The notes beneath the pieces were generated by a model that was given only the letters and a program-made list of their open reading frames with translations, was not told the DNA's origin and searched no databases. 64,000 bases of DNA from Marinobacterium_A aestuariivivens (GTDB taxonomy: Bacteria; Pseudomonadota; Gammaproteobacteria; Pseudomonadales; Balneatricaceae). The stretch spans positions 1,984,001-2,048,000 of the forward strand of contig NZ_JBHSWE010000001.1 in NCBI RefSeq assembly GCF_042661465.1, read 5' to 3'. The first letter of the stretch is position 1, and every line of letters starts with the position of its first letter. Shown here in pieces: positions 8,580 through 18,224 of this stretch. A program made the position numbers and the translations under genes.

Positions 8580-10698
8580 CGCCGCTGCGCCGATCTCTCA
8601 GCACCCGCTACGGCGCCACGCTGGCGCTTATCACTTTCGGCACCTGCAGTCTGTTGCTGCTGTTCGCGCTCTATGTGCTGCAAACCGTCTATGAACAGGT
8701 CAACCTGACAAGTCAGCAGGCGATCGAGCAGAGCGTTGCCCGGCAGCTGGCACGAGACGCGCTGCTGCTGGGGGAAACGCTCGCCGAAAACCTGGAGCAG
8801 CCGCTCTACCACAGCGACTTCAGCGCCATCGAGGAAATCCTGCAGCATCTGAGGGAAAAGGCGGATATCGGTTACATCTATGTCTACGGCTCCGATCGCC
8901 ACGTCATCCATGACGGCACCGCGGAAATACTCCACTACGGCGCACCGGTCGACCAGATGATCCCGTCCGGGCTCGGCGACGACTTCAGTCCCTCGGCACG
9001 GGAACTGGACCGGCTCATGCACGTTGCCTATCCGATCCGCTCCGACAGCACCACCTTCGGCGCCGTGCGCTTCTCGGTGTCCTACAGCGATGCCCAGGCC
9101 GATATCGAGTCAATGTCGACACGGCTCAGGCTGTCATTCGAGACCGTGCGACAGCAGGTCATGGCCGGGTTGCTGCTGGCGTTCCTGGCGCTGATGGTGC
9201 TGACGCTGCTGCTTTCCTCGGCGCCAGCCGGCGCCTGACCCAGCCACTGCTGGAGCTGGCATCGCGCAGCCGCAACTTCAAGGCCAACGACGACAGTATC
9301 CGCTTCAGCCTGCAGCGGGACGATGAAATCGGAGTGCTGGCGGACGCCCTCGAGCAGATGCGCCTGCGCGTGCATCACAGCCACAAGACCATTTCCCGCA
9401 TGGCCTACCGCGATCCGCTCACGGGATTGGCGAACCGGCATTTGCTGCAACAGGAGCTGGAGCGCCTGATCGACTGGGGCGGCGAAAGGCTGGCAATGCT
9501 GTTTATCGACCTGGATCATTTCAAGCGTGTCAACGACAGTGCCGGGCATGCCGTTGGCGACCAGGTATTGAAAACCGTCGCCGCCCGGCTGGAACGCCTG
9601 GTGGAAAGCCTGCAGCGGGAAAGCCCGCCGCTGCTGGCGCGCCTCGGCGGCGACGAATTCACCCTGGTGATACCACACCTCGAACATCCGGACAGCGCCG
9701 GCACCATTGCCGATCGCATCGCCGGGCTGCTGGCCGAGCCGCTTGCAGTCTGCGGCCAGCAGTTCCAGGTCACGGCCAGCATCGGCATCACCCTCTACCC
9801 GGACGACAGCAACAGCCTGATTGACCTGATGCGACATGCCGATATCGCCATGTACGCAGCCAAGCAGGCAGGCAGACACCGTTTCTGCTTCTTCGAACCG
9901 ACAATGAACCTGCAGGTGCACGAGCATTTGACGGTGCTGCAGGGAATAGACCGGGCGCTGAGCGAAAACCAGCTGTTCCTGGAGTACCAGCCGATATTCG
10001 ACCTGCAGCACGACCGCCTGACCGGTGCCGAAGCGCTGCTGCGCTGGCGGCACCCGGAGCAGGGGCTGATTCCGCCAGGACGCTTTATCCCCATCGTCGA
10101 AGAAACCGACCGTATCGAAGCCCTCACCCTCTGGGTGCTGACACAGGCCTGCCGGGAGTTGCGCGATCGCTTTCTGCCGCAGGCGCCGGACTTCAAGCTC
10201 ACGTTCAATGTTTCGGGAGTCGCACTGCAGTCGGACAGTCTGCGGGATGGCGTGCTCGAGATCCTGGCGCACGAGGGGGTTCCGGCGGCCAACCTGCGTA
10301 TCGAGATCACCGAAACAACGATGATGCGCGATGTCGGCAAGAGCAGTGAAACCCTCCGGCACTGGCAGCAGGCCGGGCTGCGGGTGCTGATCGACGACTT
10401 CGGCACCGGCTATTCGTCGCTCAGCTACCTGACCAACCTGCCCATCGACGGTCTCAAGATCGATCGCAGCTTTATAGACGACCTGCACCCCGGCGGCCAG
10501 TTCCCGGTTGTCGAGGCGATCCTGGCGCTGTCCCGTTCACTGGGCATCGAGACCATTGCCGAGGGCATCGAAACCGATGCTCAGCTGCAGGCGCTGCGCC
10601 AGATGCAGGCAAGCCACGGCCAGGGCTACCTGCTCGGACGGCCGATGCCTGCGACGCAGCTGCTGGCACGGCTGGACGAGGCCCGGCGGGATTCGTGA
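8573..10698 (+). CDS. Membrane-bound GGDEF-EAL cyclic-di-GMP protein, frame-broken
   Basis: Two transmembrane segments (about residues 16-37 and 195-215) flank a periplasmic sensor. A HAMP-like linker, a GGDEF domain (ARLGGDEFTLVIP, intact) and an EAL domain follow (EALLRWRHP, ITETTMM, IDDFGTGYSSL, LKIDRSFI, IAEGIET). Key residues for both cyclase and phosphodiesterase activity are present. One base is missing near 9222-9228, at the exit of the second membrane segment; restoring it reads SRRLTQPLLELASRSRNF and gives 708 residues. The gene overlaps the PhnD-like gene, suggesting ligand-controlled c-di-GMP turnover. Confidence 0.92.
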
Positions 10699-10713
10699 CG
10701 CGTAACGCGTCAC
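10695..10713. terminator. Palindrome spanning two convergent stop codons
   Basis: GTGACGCG TAA CGCGTCAC. The TGA stops of the GGDEF-EAL gene (plus strand) and the RND pump gene (minus strand) sit symmetrically inside the two arms. It may act as a bidirectional end signal, although no T-run follows. Confidence 0.6.
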
Positions 10714-13700
10714 CGACTACCCGCCCGGCGGCGACGCACGGCGCCGGTCATCGAGAGCCGGTACAGCGTCGGGATCACCAGCAGCGTCAGCACCGTCGAA
10801 AATGCCAGGCCGCTGACGATGGCGGTTGCGACCGGCCCCCAGACCAGGGACTCGCCGCCGAGCCCGGTCGCCAGCGAAAACAGCCCGGCGATGGTGGTCA
10901 GCGAGGTTATCAGGATCGGTATCACCCGTCGGCGGGCGGCATACAGCGTCGCATGCAGCACGCTCATGCCGCTGTCGATGCGGCTGTTGGCGGCCGAGAT
11001 CAGCACGATGGCCGCATTGACCGCGATGCCGGCCAGCGCCACCACGCCGTACATCGTGAACAGACTGAGCGGATTCTGGCTCAGCAGCAGCCCCAGCACC
11101 ACCCCGGTAAAGGCCATCGGCACCGTTGCCAGGATCATCACCGGCTGCCAGTAGCTGCCGAACTGGGTGCCCAGTATCAGGTACATCAGTCCGACGCCGA
11201 AAATGAACAGCACCGCGATCGCATCGATGCTCTCCTGGATATCGTCCAGCTCGCCGGAAAAGTCGAGATCGACATTGGCGAATCGCCCCTGCAGCTCCTG
11301 CTCCCAGTAGTCCTGCAACAGCCGGTTGGCGGCCACCGTATCGAGCTCCCCGTCCTTCGCCAGATCCGCCTCGAGGGTGATGGCGCGGCGAAAGTTGTAG
11401 TGACGGATATTGCCGAGCCCGGGCCTGCGTTCTGCTTGCACCAGGGTCGACAGCGGCACCGGCCTCCGTCGGGCGTCGGCAGACGGAAATCGAGCCACTG
11501 ATCGATCTCCTCGTAACGCTGCGGCCGGGCACGCACCCGCACCTCGAGTTTGTCGCCCTGGTACTGCATATCACCCACGACCTCGCCGTCCACCAGCAGG
11601 CTGGCGCTGCGCAACACCTCGGACGGCGACAGTCCCGCACGGGTAATGGCATCGTAATCGGGCGTCAGGTGCAGCGTCATGCGCCCGCCCCCGGCATCGT
11701 CGCTGATATCGATGATCGCCTCGATGGTCGCCATCCGCGCCAGCAGCGCATCGGCTGCGGCCCGTATCTCGCCATAATCGTCGCCCCGCACCTTGATGTT
11801 GATCGGTTTCGAGACCGGCGGCCCTCCGGCCAGGCGCAGGAAGGAGACGTTGACGGGACCTGCCAGGGTATCGATATCGGGCCGGATCGCCGCGATCAGC
11901 TCATCGACGGAGCGGTTGTCGTCACGCCTGGGCTGCAGCCCGACCAGTACCTGGCCGTAGTGCTCGCCGAACTGCGGTGCCGTCTCGGTGAACTGCTGGC
12001 CGGCATAGCCGACCACGGCGCGCATGTCCGCCGGTTGCAGGTGGGCGCGCACCCGCTGCTCGGCCTCGCGCACCTTGTCCAGGGTCTGTTCCAGCGGCGT
12101 CTGGGGCGGCATCTCGATATTGACGTAGAACAGCCGCAGCGGATCGGAGGCGAAGAAATCCATCTTGATCAGCCCTGAGCCGACCACCCCCAGCGAACCG
12201 GCAAAGAGCGCCACCATCAGCGATAGCGTCAATACCGGGCGGCGCAGCGCCCTGATCAGTACCCGGATATAGAAGATCTGCACCCGACGGGTCGTGCGGA
12301 TGCGCCAGCGCTGCATGCGCCCGGGGTGACTCAGGTCGATACGCGCCACCGTGATATGGGCCGGCAGCATCCAGAACGCCTCGATCAGCGAGATCGCCAG
12401 CGCGATGGTCACCACCATCGGAATCACCCGCATGAAATCGCCGAGAATGCCGGGCAGCAGCATCAGTGGCAGGAACGCCGCCATCGTCGTCAGCACGGCA
12501 CTGGTCACCGGCGGACCGACCTCGCGCAGCGACGCCACCGCGGCGTCGAGCACCGGCTCGCCCTGCTGCAGCCGCTGGTAGATCGACTCGACCACGACCA
12601 CCGCATCGTCCACCAGCATGCCAAGCACGATCACCACGCCGAGCAGCACCGTGACATTGAGGGTCTCGCCGATGCCCCAGAGCACCCAGAAGGTGCCGGC
12701 CAGCACGAACGGAATGCCGATGGCGGTCAGCAGCGCAATGCGTGTGCCCAGGAACAGCCAGGCGACCAGCAGCACCAGCAGCAGGCCGATGAGGGCGTTG
12801 TTCTGCATCAGGCCGATGGCATTGCGGGTGGGAATGGTCTGGTCGTCGACCATCACCAGCTCGACGCCGGTCTGAACGCTCAGCTCATTGCGCTCGTCCA
12901 TATAGGCCTGGACCCGCTCGACCAGTTCCAGGGTATTGGTTTCACCCTGCTTCATCACCGCCATCACGACCGCGGGCCGACCGTCGATGACGGCGTCCTG
13001 ACTGGCCTTTTCCCGTGCCCGCACCACCTCGGCAACCCGCTCCAGCGCGATCTCGCTGCCATCGAGGCCCACCAGCGGAATCTGCTTCACACGGTCGGGG
13101 GCGGCGTCCCTTCCGGCCAGGCGCACCAGCCAGCGGGTGCCGCCGACATCGACGGTGCCGGCTGAAATATCGCGGAACCAGAGCGCCACGCTGTCGGCGA
13201 GCCGCGTCGGCGACAGCTGCAGTGCCTGTAACGCGGCGGCATCGAAGTTCACTTGCAGCTCGGGATCGTCGAGGCCGATCGGATCGACCCGGTCGACGCC
13301 GGCCAGGCTCTCCAGGTCGCGCTCGATGCTGCGCGCCTGCAGGCGCAGGTTCTCGTCGTCGGCCTCGGCGGTCACCGCCAGGGTGACGCTGGGAAAGGCA
13401 TTGGCAGTGGTCAGCTCGAGGATCACCGGATCGACCGCCGCGGCCGGCAGTTCATCCTCGACGTTCTGGATTTCCCGACGCAGGTCGTTGACCCGCTTGT
13501 CGAAGGTGCGCGCATCGATATCCTCGAAGCGCACCAGCAGGCTGGAAACGCCTTCGCGGCTGTTGGACGACGCGAACTTTATATCGGATAACCCCTCGAT
13601 CGCTTCCTCGAGGGGGTCGGTGACCCGGCGCTCGACATCCTCGGCCGAGGCGCCCGGCAGCACCGTGGTGACGACGATCCAGTTGAAGTTGATGGTCGGG

Positions 13701-13804
13701 TCCTGCTGCCGCGGCAACAGGTTGTAGGCCAGGGCGCCGACGACGAGTACCAGCACGAACAGCAAGTTGGCCAGCACATGGTGGCCGATCAGGCGCCTGA
13801 GCAT
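10710..13804 (-). CDS. RND-family efflux transporter, frame-broken
   Basis: Inner-membrane proton-driven efflux pump of the hydrophobe/amphiphile (HAE1) type. MLRRLIGHHVLANLLFVLVL starts at 13804, followed by the porter domain (TTVLPGASAEDVERRVTDPL). The proton-relay helix is ILGMLVDDAVVVVESIYQRL, with the paired aspartates. A second porter repeat and the C-terminal membrane bundle follow (VALAGIAVNAAIVLISAANS). The frame breaks at about 11462 and restoring one base gives 1031 residues. The adaptor gene lies 3 bp upstream. No outer-membrane channel gene is adjacent, so TolC is probably shared. Confidence 0.94.
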
Positions 13805-13807
13805 TCC

Positions 13808-14830
13808 CTACTCCTTCGCATCCATCACGGCACCTTCCTGCCGCTCGACCGCGTCGCCGTCGGTGACCGCGTGCTGGCCTTCGATGATGACCAGGGTGCC
13901 GGGCGGCAGATCCACTGCCGCCGCCTGTCCCTCCAATGCCCGCGGCAGCGGCGCGAAGCGAGCCCTGCCGGTGTCGAACAGCATCAGTCCGAGCTGGCTG
14001 TCACGCCTCACCAGCAGCGACGCCGGTACGCGAGGCTCGCGGGGCTGCCAGACCAGCCGGCCGCTGGCGCCGGCCAGCGCAGGCTCGTCCGTGAACTCCA
14101 GCCGGACCCGCCGCGTGCGGGTCCGGCTGTCGACCAGCGGCAATATCGTGCGCAGCTTCAGCGGGTAGCGGTGACCGCCATTCTCGAAAAGAACAGAACC
14201 TGCCTGGACCAATGTTTCCGTTCGGTCCAGCGGCAGCTCGGCCTCCACCTCGAGCCCGGTGTCGCGCAGCAGCCGCAGCAGCGGCGTGCCCGCCGAGGCC
14301 AGACTGCCTTCGGTCGCCAGGCGTTCGCTAACGACGCCATCGAACGGAGCCTTGACCAAGCAACGTTTAACCGCGAGACGGGCGCTGTCGATCTGCAACC
14401 GGGCACTGGTTTCGTCGGCAACGAACCGGTCCAGCTCGCTGCGGCGCTGATCCAGCAGTTCCTCCGAAACATTACGTTGCTTGGCCAATGTTTCGGCACG
14501 ATTGAGCTGTTGCCGTGCAAGACGGATACGGGCCAGCAGGGACTGCAGTGAACTTTCGGCCTGCTGCAGCGCCAGTTCGTAGTCCCGGCAGTCCAGCCGC
14601 ACCAGCAGTTGTCCTTGCCGCACGGCATCACCGACCCGTACCGGAATCGACAGGACCTGAGCGCCGATCTGAGCACTGAGCAGGCTGTGATCCTCTGCCA
14701 CCACTCGCGCCGGGGCATGGTACTCGACCCGGATCACCAGACTTTCGAGCGACGCCACCCGCACCGTGGCCGCCTGGGCGACGCTGGCCAGCAGACCAAG
14801 TACCAGCGGTAAGATGCCGCGATAGTGCAT
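13808..14830 (-). CDS. RND efflux periplasmic adaptor (HlyD/MFP family)
   Basis: 340-residue membrane-fusion protein joining the adjacent RND pump to an outer-membrane channel. The signal peptide is MHYRGILPLVLGLLASVAQA. Lipoyl halves are seen at SLLSAQIGAQVLSIPVRVGD and CLVKAPFDGVVSERLA. They flank an alpha-helical hairpin (residues about 75-135, LARIRLARQQLNRAETLAKQ) and are followed by beta-barrel segments. I use ATG 14830 because an in-frame upstream extension lacks a signal sequence and a ribosome site. It is the first gene of a two-gene operon with the pump. Confidence 0.92.
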   Translation of the reverse strand: MHYRGILPLVLGLLASVAQAATVRVASLESLVIRVEYHAPARVVAEDHSLLSAQIGAQVLSIPVRVGDAVRQGQLLVRLDCRDYELALQQAESSLQSLLARIRLARQQLNRAETLAKQRNVSEELLDQRRSELDRFVADETSARLQIDSARLAVKRCLVKAPFDGVVSERLATEGSLASAGTPLLRLLRDTGLEVEAELPLDRTETLVQAGSVLFENGGHRYPLKLRTILPLVDSRTRTRRVRLEFTDEPALAGASGRLVWQPREPRVPASLLVRRDSQLGLMLFDTGRARFAPLPRALEGQAAAVDLPPGTLVIIEGQHAVTDGDAVERQEGAVMDAKE

Positions 14831-14857
14831 AACTAGTCCTTCAGTTTTGCGGTTAAA

Positions 14858-15110
14858 GTAGGATGGGTGGAGCCGCAATGGTACTGCGTTTTCGGATTGC
14901 AGCGGACTATTTGCGGCGCAACCCATCGATGCCTGCGGCCTCCGAGGTGCTGAACCGGCACAGCACAGCGAACCGTCCAAAAGCCCGGCTCAATCCTGTC
15001 CGTGCCGGTCGAAAACGAAGGCGCCGTTGGCATCTATGATGGGTTTCACCGCCGTCAGGGCTCGATCCAAATCGCAAGGAATGTGCCGATGGCGGCTCCA
15101 CCCATCCTAC
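14858..15110. repeat. 253-bp element with perfect 19-bp inverted ends
   Basis: The left end is GTAGGATGGGTGGAGCCGC (14858-14876) and the right end (15092-15110) is its exact reverse complement. Inside, AACCCATCGATGCC (near 14919) and GGCATCTATGATGGGTT (near 15029) form a second inverted pair. The element therefore looks like two opposed copies of a dispersed GTAGGATGGGT...CAACCCATC repeat. A single copy of the same type lies at 43315-43351. It fills the spacer between the RND adaptor and hisF; no gene is seen in it. Confidence 0.88.
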
Positions 15111-15123
15111 ATCCTGTTGCAAC

Positions 15124-15158
15124 AAAAAAGCCGCTTTCGGCGAACCTGCAGCGGCTTC
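15124..15158 (-). terminator. Terminator of the hisBHAF operon
   Basis: Read on the minus strand: AAGCCGCT, a 14-base loop, AGCGGCTT, then a T-run (TTTTTG). It lies 26 bp beyond the hisF stop. Confidence 0.88.
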
Positions 15159-15184
15159 TTGTACGCAGGCAACAGCGGCCCGGC

Positions 15185-15957
15185 TCAGAGCCGCACTTCG
15201 ATGCCGTGTTCCCGCATATAGGCCTTGGCCTGCGGAATCGTGTATTCGTTGAAATGGAAGATCGAGGCGGCGAGTACCGCATCGGCCTTGCCCTCGATGC
15301 AGCCGGCAACCAGATGATCGAGGTTGCCGACGCCGCCGGAGGCGATCACCGGCACATGGACGGCTTCCGAGATCGCACGGGTGACGCCAAGGTCGAAGCC
15401 GTTCTTGGTGCCGTCGCGGTCCATCGAGGTCAACAGGATCTCGCCGGCGCCGTAATCAACCATCTTGCGCGCCCATTCGACCGCATCGAGACCGGTCGGC
15501 TTGCGCCCGCCGTGGGTGAATATCTCCCACCTGTCCGGTTCGCCCGGCATCGATACCTTCTTGGCGTCGATGGCGACGACGATGCACTGGGAGCCGAAGC
15601 GCTCCGCCGCCTCGCGCACGAACTCGGGGTTGAAGACCGCCGCGGTATTGATCGAGACCTTGTCGGCGCCGGCATTGAGCAGCTTGCGGATATCCTCGCA
15701 GGTGCGGATACCGCCGCCGACGGTCAGCGGGATGAACACCGGGAGGCCATGCGCTCGACCGTATGCACCATGGTGTCGCGACCTTCATGGCTGGCGGTGA
15801 TATCGAGGAAGGTGATCTCGTCGGCGCCCTGCTCGTCGTACTTGCGGGCGACCTCGACCGGATCGCCGGCATCGCGGATATCGACGAACTGGACGCCCTT
15901 GACCACACGGCCGTTCTCGACGTCGAGGCAGGGGATGATGCGTTTCGCCAGAGCCAT
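15185..15957 (-). CDS. hisF: Imidazole glycerol phosphate synthase, cyclase subunit, frame-broken
   Basis: HisF uses ammonia from HisH to make imidazole glycerol phosphate and AICAR. The TIM-barrel catalytic aspartates are in MALAKRIIPCLDVENGRVV and LTSMDRDGTKNGFD. The phosphate-binding loops are VFIPLTVGGGIRT and VIASGGVGNLD. The frame breaks near 15739-15742: one extra base restores VERMASQVFIPLTVGG, giving 257 residues, the family length. It is the last gene of the hisB-hisH-hisA-hisF operon, 11 bp after hisA. Confidence 0.95.
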
Positions 15958-15968
15958 GGGGTCTCTCC

Positions 15969-16706
15969 TCAGTTGCCGGACCGGTCGCAGTACTGCTGGG
16001 CTTCGGCCACGTCAAGCGTGCCCTCGTAGATGGCACGGCCCGTGATGGCGCCGAGAATGCCCTGGTCGGCAACGGCCGCCAGTGCCTTGATGTCATCCAT
16101 GTTGGTCACGCCGCCGGAGGCGATGACCGGGATACCGCCTTCGCGCGCCAGCTCCACGGTGGCCTCGACATTGACGCCCTGCATCATGCCGTCGCGGCTG
16201 ATATCGGTATAGACAATGGACGAGACGCCGTCGTTGCGAAAGCGCCTGGCCAGATCCACGGCCTTGACCTGGGAGACCTCGGCCCAGCCGTCGGTGGCGA
16301 CGAAGCCGTCCTGAGCGTCGAGGCCGACGATGATGTGGCCCGGGAACTGTCTGCACATCTCGGTCACGAAGTCCGGCTCCTTCACCGCCTTGGTGCCGAT
16401 GATGACGTAATCGACGCCGGCCTTGAGGTAGGCTTCGATGGTCTCGGCACTGCGGATCCCGCCGCCGATCTGGATCGGCAGCTCCGGATAGGCCCGGGCG
16501 ATGGCGCTGACGATTTCGCCGTTGACCGGGGTGCCGGCGAAAGCGCCATTCAGATCCACCAGGTGCAGGCGCCGGCAGCCGGCCTCGACCCACTTGGCCG
16601 CCATATCGACCGGGTTATCGGAGAAAACGGTGGAATCGTCCATCCGGCCCTGGCGCAGGCGCACGCACTTGCCGTCTTTCAGATCAATCGCAGGGATAAT
16701 AAGCAT
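15969..16706 (-). CDS. hisA: ProFAR isomerase
   Basis: 245 residues. It isomerises the aminoaldose ProFAR to the aminoketose PRFAR, the substrate of HisFH. The general acid/base aspartates are in MLIIPAIDLKDGKCVRL and IVYTDISRDGMMQG. The phosphate loops are QIGGGIRSAETIEAYL and VIASGGVTNMDDI. The gene is complete and immediately upstream of hisF. A 113-bp A+T-rich spacer separates it from hisH, unusually long for this operon. Confidence 0.97.
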   Translation of the reverse strand: MLIIPAIDLKDGKCVRLRQGRMDDSTVFSDNPVDMAAKWVEAGCRRLHLVDLNGAFAGTPVNGEIVSAIARAYPELPIQIGGGIRSAETIEAYLKAGVDYVIIGTKAVKEPDFVTEMCRQFPGHIIVGLDAQDGFVATDGWAEVSQVKAVDLARRFRNDGVSSIVYTDISRDGMMQGVNVEATVELAREGGIPVIASGGVTNMDDIKALAAVADQGILGAITGRAIYEGTLDVAEAQQYCDRSGN

Positions 16707-16728
16707 GTTGGTCTCGCTGTTTGAGATG

Positions 16729-16808
16729 AAGTTAACAGTGTCCAGTTACCAGTTCGAGTTTCAGACACGGCGCCCTTCTGTAAGCTGTTTTCTGTAAACT
16801 GTTAACTT
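16729..16808 (-). promoter_or_regulatory. GTTAAC-rich inverted repeat in the hisH-hisA spacer
   Basis: AAGTTAACAG (16729-16738) and CTGTTAACTT (16799-16808) are exact inverted copies about 60 bp apart. A third CTGTTAACTG overlaps the hisH stop. The rest of the spacer repeats CTGTAA/CTGTTT-like words. It could form a long-range hairpin in the his mRNA. Function is unknown. Confidence 0.5.
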
Positions 16809-16819
16809 TCTTCTAGCTG

Positions 16820-17470
16820 TTAACTGTCTTTGCCGTCCCAGTTCAGGAAGTTCCTGAGCAGCTGCAGTCCGGGTTTGGCGCTTTTCTCCGGGTGGAACTG
16901 CACCGCGAACACATTCTTGTGATGCAGCGCCACGTCGAAGTCCAGCCCGTAGTTGCAGGTACCGGCGACCTGGTCGCGGTTGTCCAGCCTGACGTAGTAG
17001 CTGTGAACGAAATAGAAGCGGCTGCCGTTCTCGATACCGGTCCAGAGTGGATGGTCGAGGCTCTGCTCGACGCAGTTCCAGCCCATGTGCGGAACTTTCA
17101 GTTTCTCGCCGGCTTCGTCCTTGAGGTTGTCGCCGAAAAAGCGCACATGGCCGTCGAACTGGCCGAGGCACTGGACGCCATTGTTCTCTTCCGAGTCCTG
17201 CATCAGGGCCTGGTAGCCGACGCAGATGCCGAGAAAAGGCTTGCCGGAGGCAATGGCCTCGGCCACTTCCCGGTCGACGCCAAGGCGACGGATCTCGGCC
17301 ATGCAGTCGCGGATCGCACCGACGCCCGGCAGCAATACACGATCCGCGGTTCGGACCTGTTCGGGATCGGCAGTCACCCGCACCTCGACGCCGGGCTGGA
17401 CGAACTCCAGCGCCTTGGCGACCGAATGCAGGTTGCCCATACCGTAATCGATTACCGCTATGCTCGACAT
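16820..17470 (-). CDS. hisH: Imidazole glycerol phosphate synthase, glutaminase subunit
   Basis: Class I glutamine amidotransferase that feeds ammonia to HisF. Residues follow the family: start MSSIAVIDYGMGNLHSV, oxyanion strand LPGVGAIRDCM, nucleophile cysteine in FLGICVGYQAL, and the histidine-glutamate pair in FAVQFHPEKS. It has 216 residues. The start at 17470 lies one base after the hisB stop, so translation is probably coupled. Confidence 0.97.
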   Translation of the reverse strand: MSSIAVIDYGMGNLHSVAKALEFVQPGVEVRVTADPEQVRTADRVLLPGVGAIRDCMAEIRRLGVDREVAEAIASGKPFLGICVGYQALMQDSEENNGVQCLGQFDGHVRFFGDNLKDEAGEKLKVPHMGWNCVEQSLDHPLWTGIENGSRFYFVHSYYVRLDNRDQVAGTCNYGLDFDVALHHKNVFAVQFHPEKSAKPGLQLLRNFLNWDGKDS

Positions 17471-17471
17471 C

Positions 17472-18065
17472 TTAGAGGCACCCTTTGGTCGACGGCATCT
17501 GATTCGCGGCGCGCTCGTCGATCTGCAGCGCGAAGCGCAGCGCCCGGCCGAAGCCCTTGAAGATGGTTTCGGCCTGGTGGTGGGCATTGAAGCCCTTGAG
17601 GTTGTCGATGTGCAGCGTGACCGCCGCATGGTTGACGAAGCCCTGGAAGAACTCCCAGAACAGCTGGGTGTCCATCTTACCGATGGCGGCGCGGGTGAAC
17701 TCGACGTCCATGTGCAGGCCCGGGCGTCCGGAAAAATCGATCACGACCCGGGACAGCGCTTCGTCGAGCGGCACATAGGCATGGCCGTAACGCATGATGC
17801 CCTTCTTGTCGCCCACCGCCTGGGCGAAAGCTTGGCCCAGCGTGATGCCGATATCCTCGACGCTGTGGTGGTCGTCGATATGGAGGTCGCCGTCACAGTG
17901 GATCTCGAGGTCGATCAGGCCATGGCGCGCTATCTGGTCCAGCATGTGCTCGAGAAAGGGCACCCCGGTGTCGGCTTTCAGTTTGCCGGTGCCATCGAGG
18001 TTGACCGAGACGGTGATCTTCGTCTCGAGGGTATTGCGGGTGACCGTGGCGGTACGCTCTGCCAT
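17472..18065 (-). CDS. hisB: Imidazoleglycerol-phosphate dehydratase
   Basis: Monofunctional HisB of 197 residues with no phosphatase domain, as in pseudomonads. Metal-binding motifs are HCDGDLHIDDHHSVEDIGI and FNAHHQAETIFKGFGRAL, with LDEALSRVVIDFSGRP between them. I use ATG 18065 (MAERTATVTRNTLETKI) after GGAGAGCCCC. An upstream in-frame ATG adds 14 residues that lack conservation features. It is the first gene of hisBHAF. Confidence 0.96.
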   Translation of the reverse strand: MAERTATVTRNTLETKITVSVNLDGTGKLKADTGVPFLEHMLDQIARHGLIDLEIHCDGDLHIDDHHSVEDIGITLGQAFAQAVGDKKGIMRYGHAYVPLDEALSRVVIDFSGRPGLHMDVEFTRAAIGKMDTQLFWEFFQGFVNHAAVTLHIDNLKGFNAHHQAETIFKGFGRALRFALQIDERAANQMPSTKGCL

Positions 18066-18224
18066 GGGGCTCTCCAGAAAGCGTGAATCAGGCGGGGAAT
18101 TATACATCTAAGTGGATCGCGGCGCACGAGCTGAGGACCCCGGGCCGGCAACATCAGGCACAACCGTTGCATCCTTGCGGGAACCCATTATGCTGGCGCC
18201 CACTGAACTTGAATGGAGGCAGGC

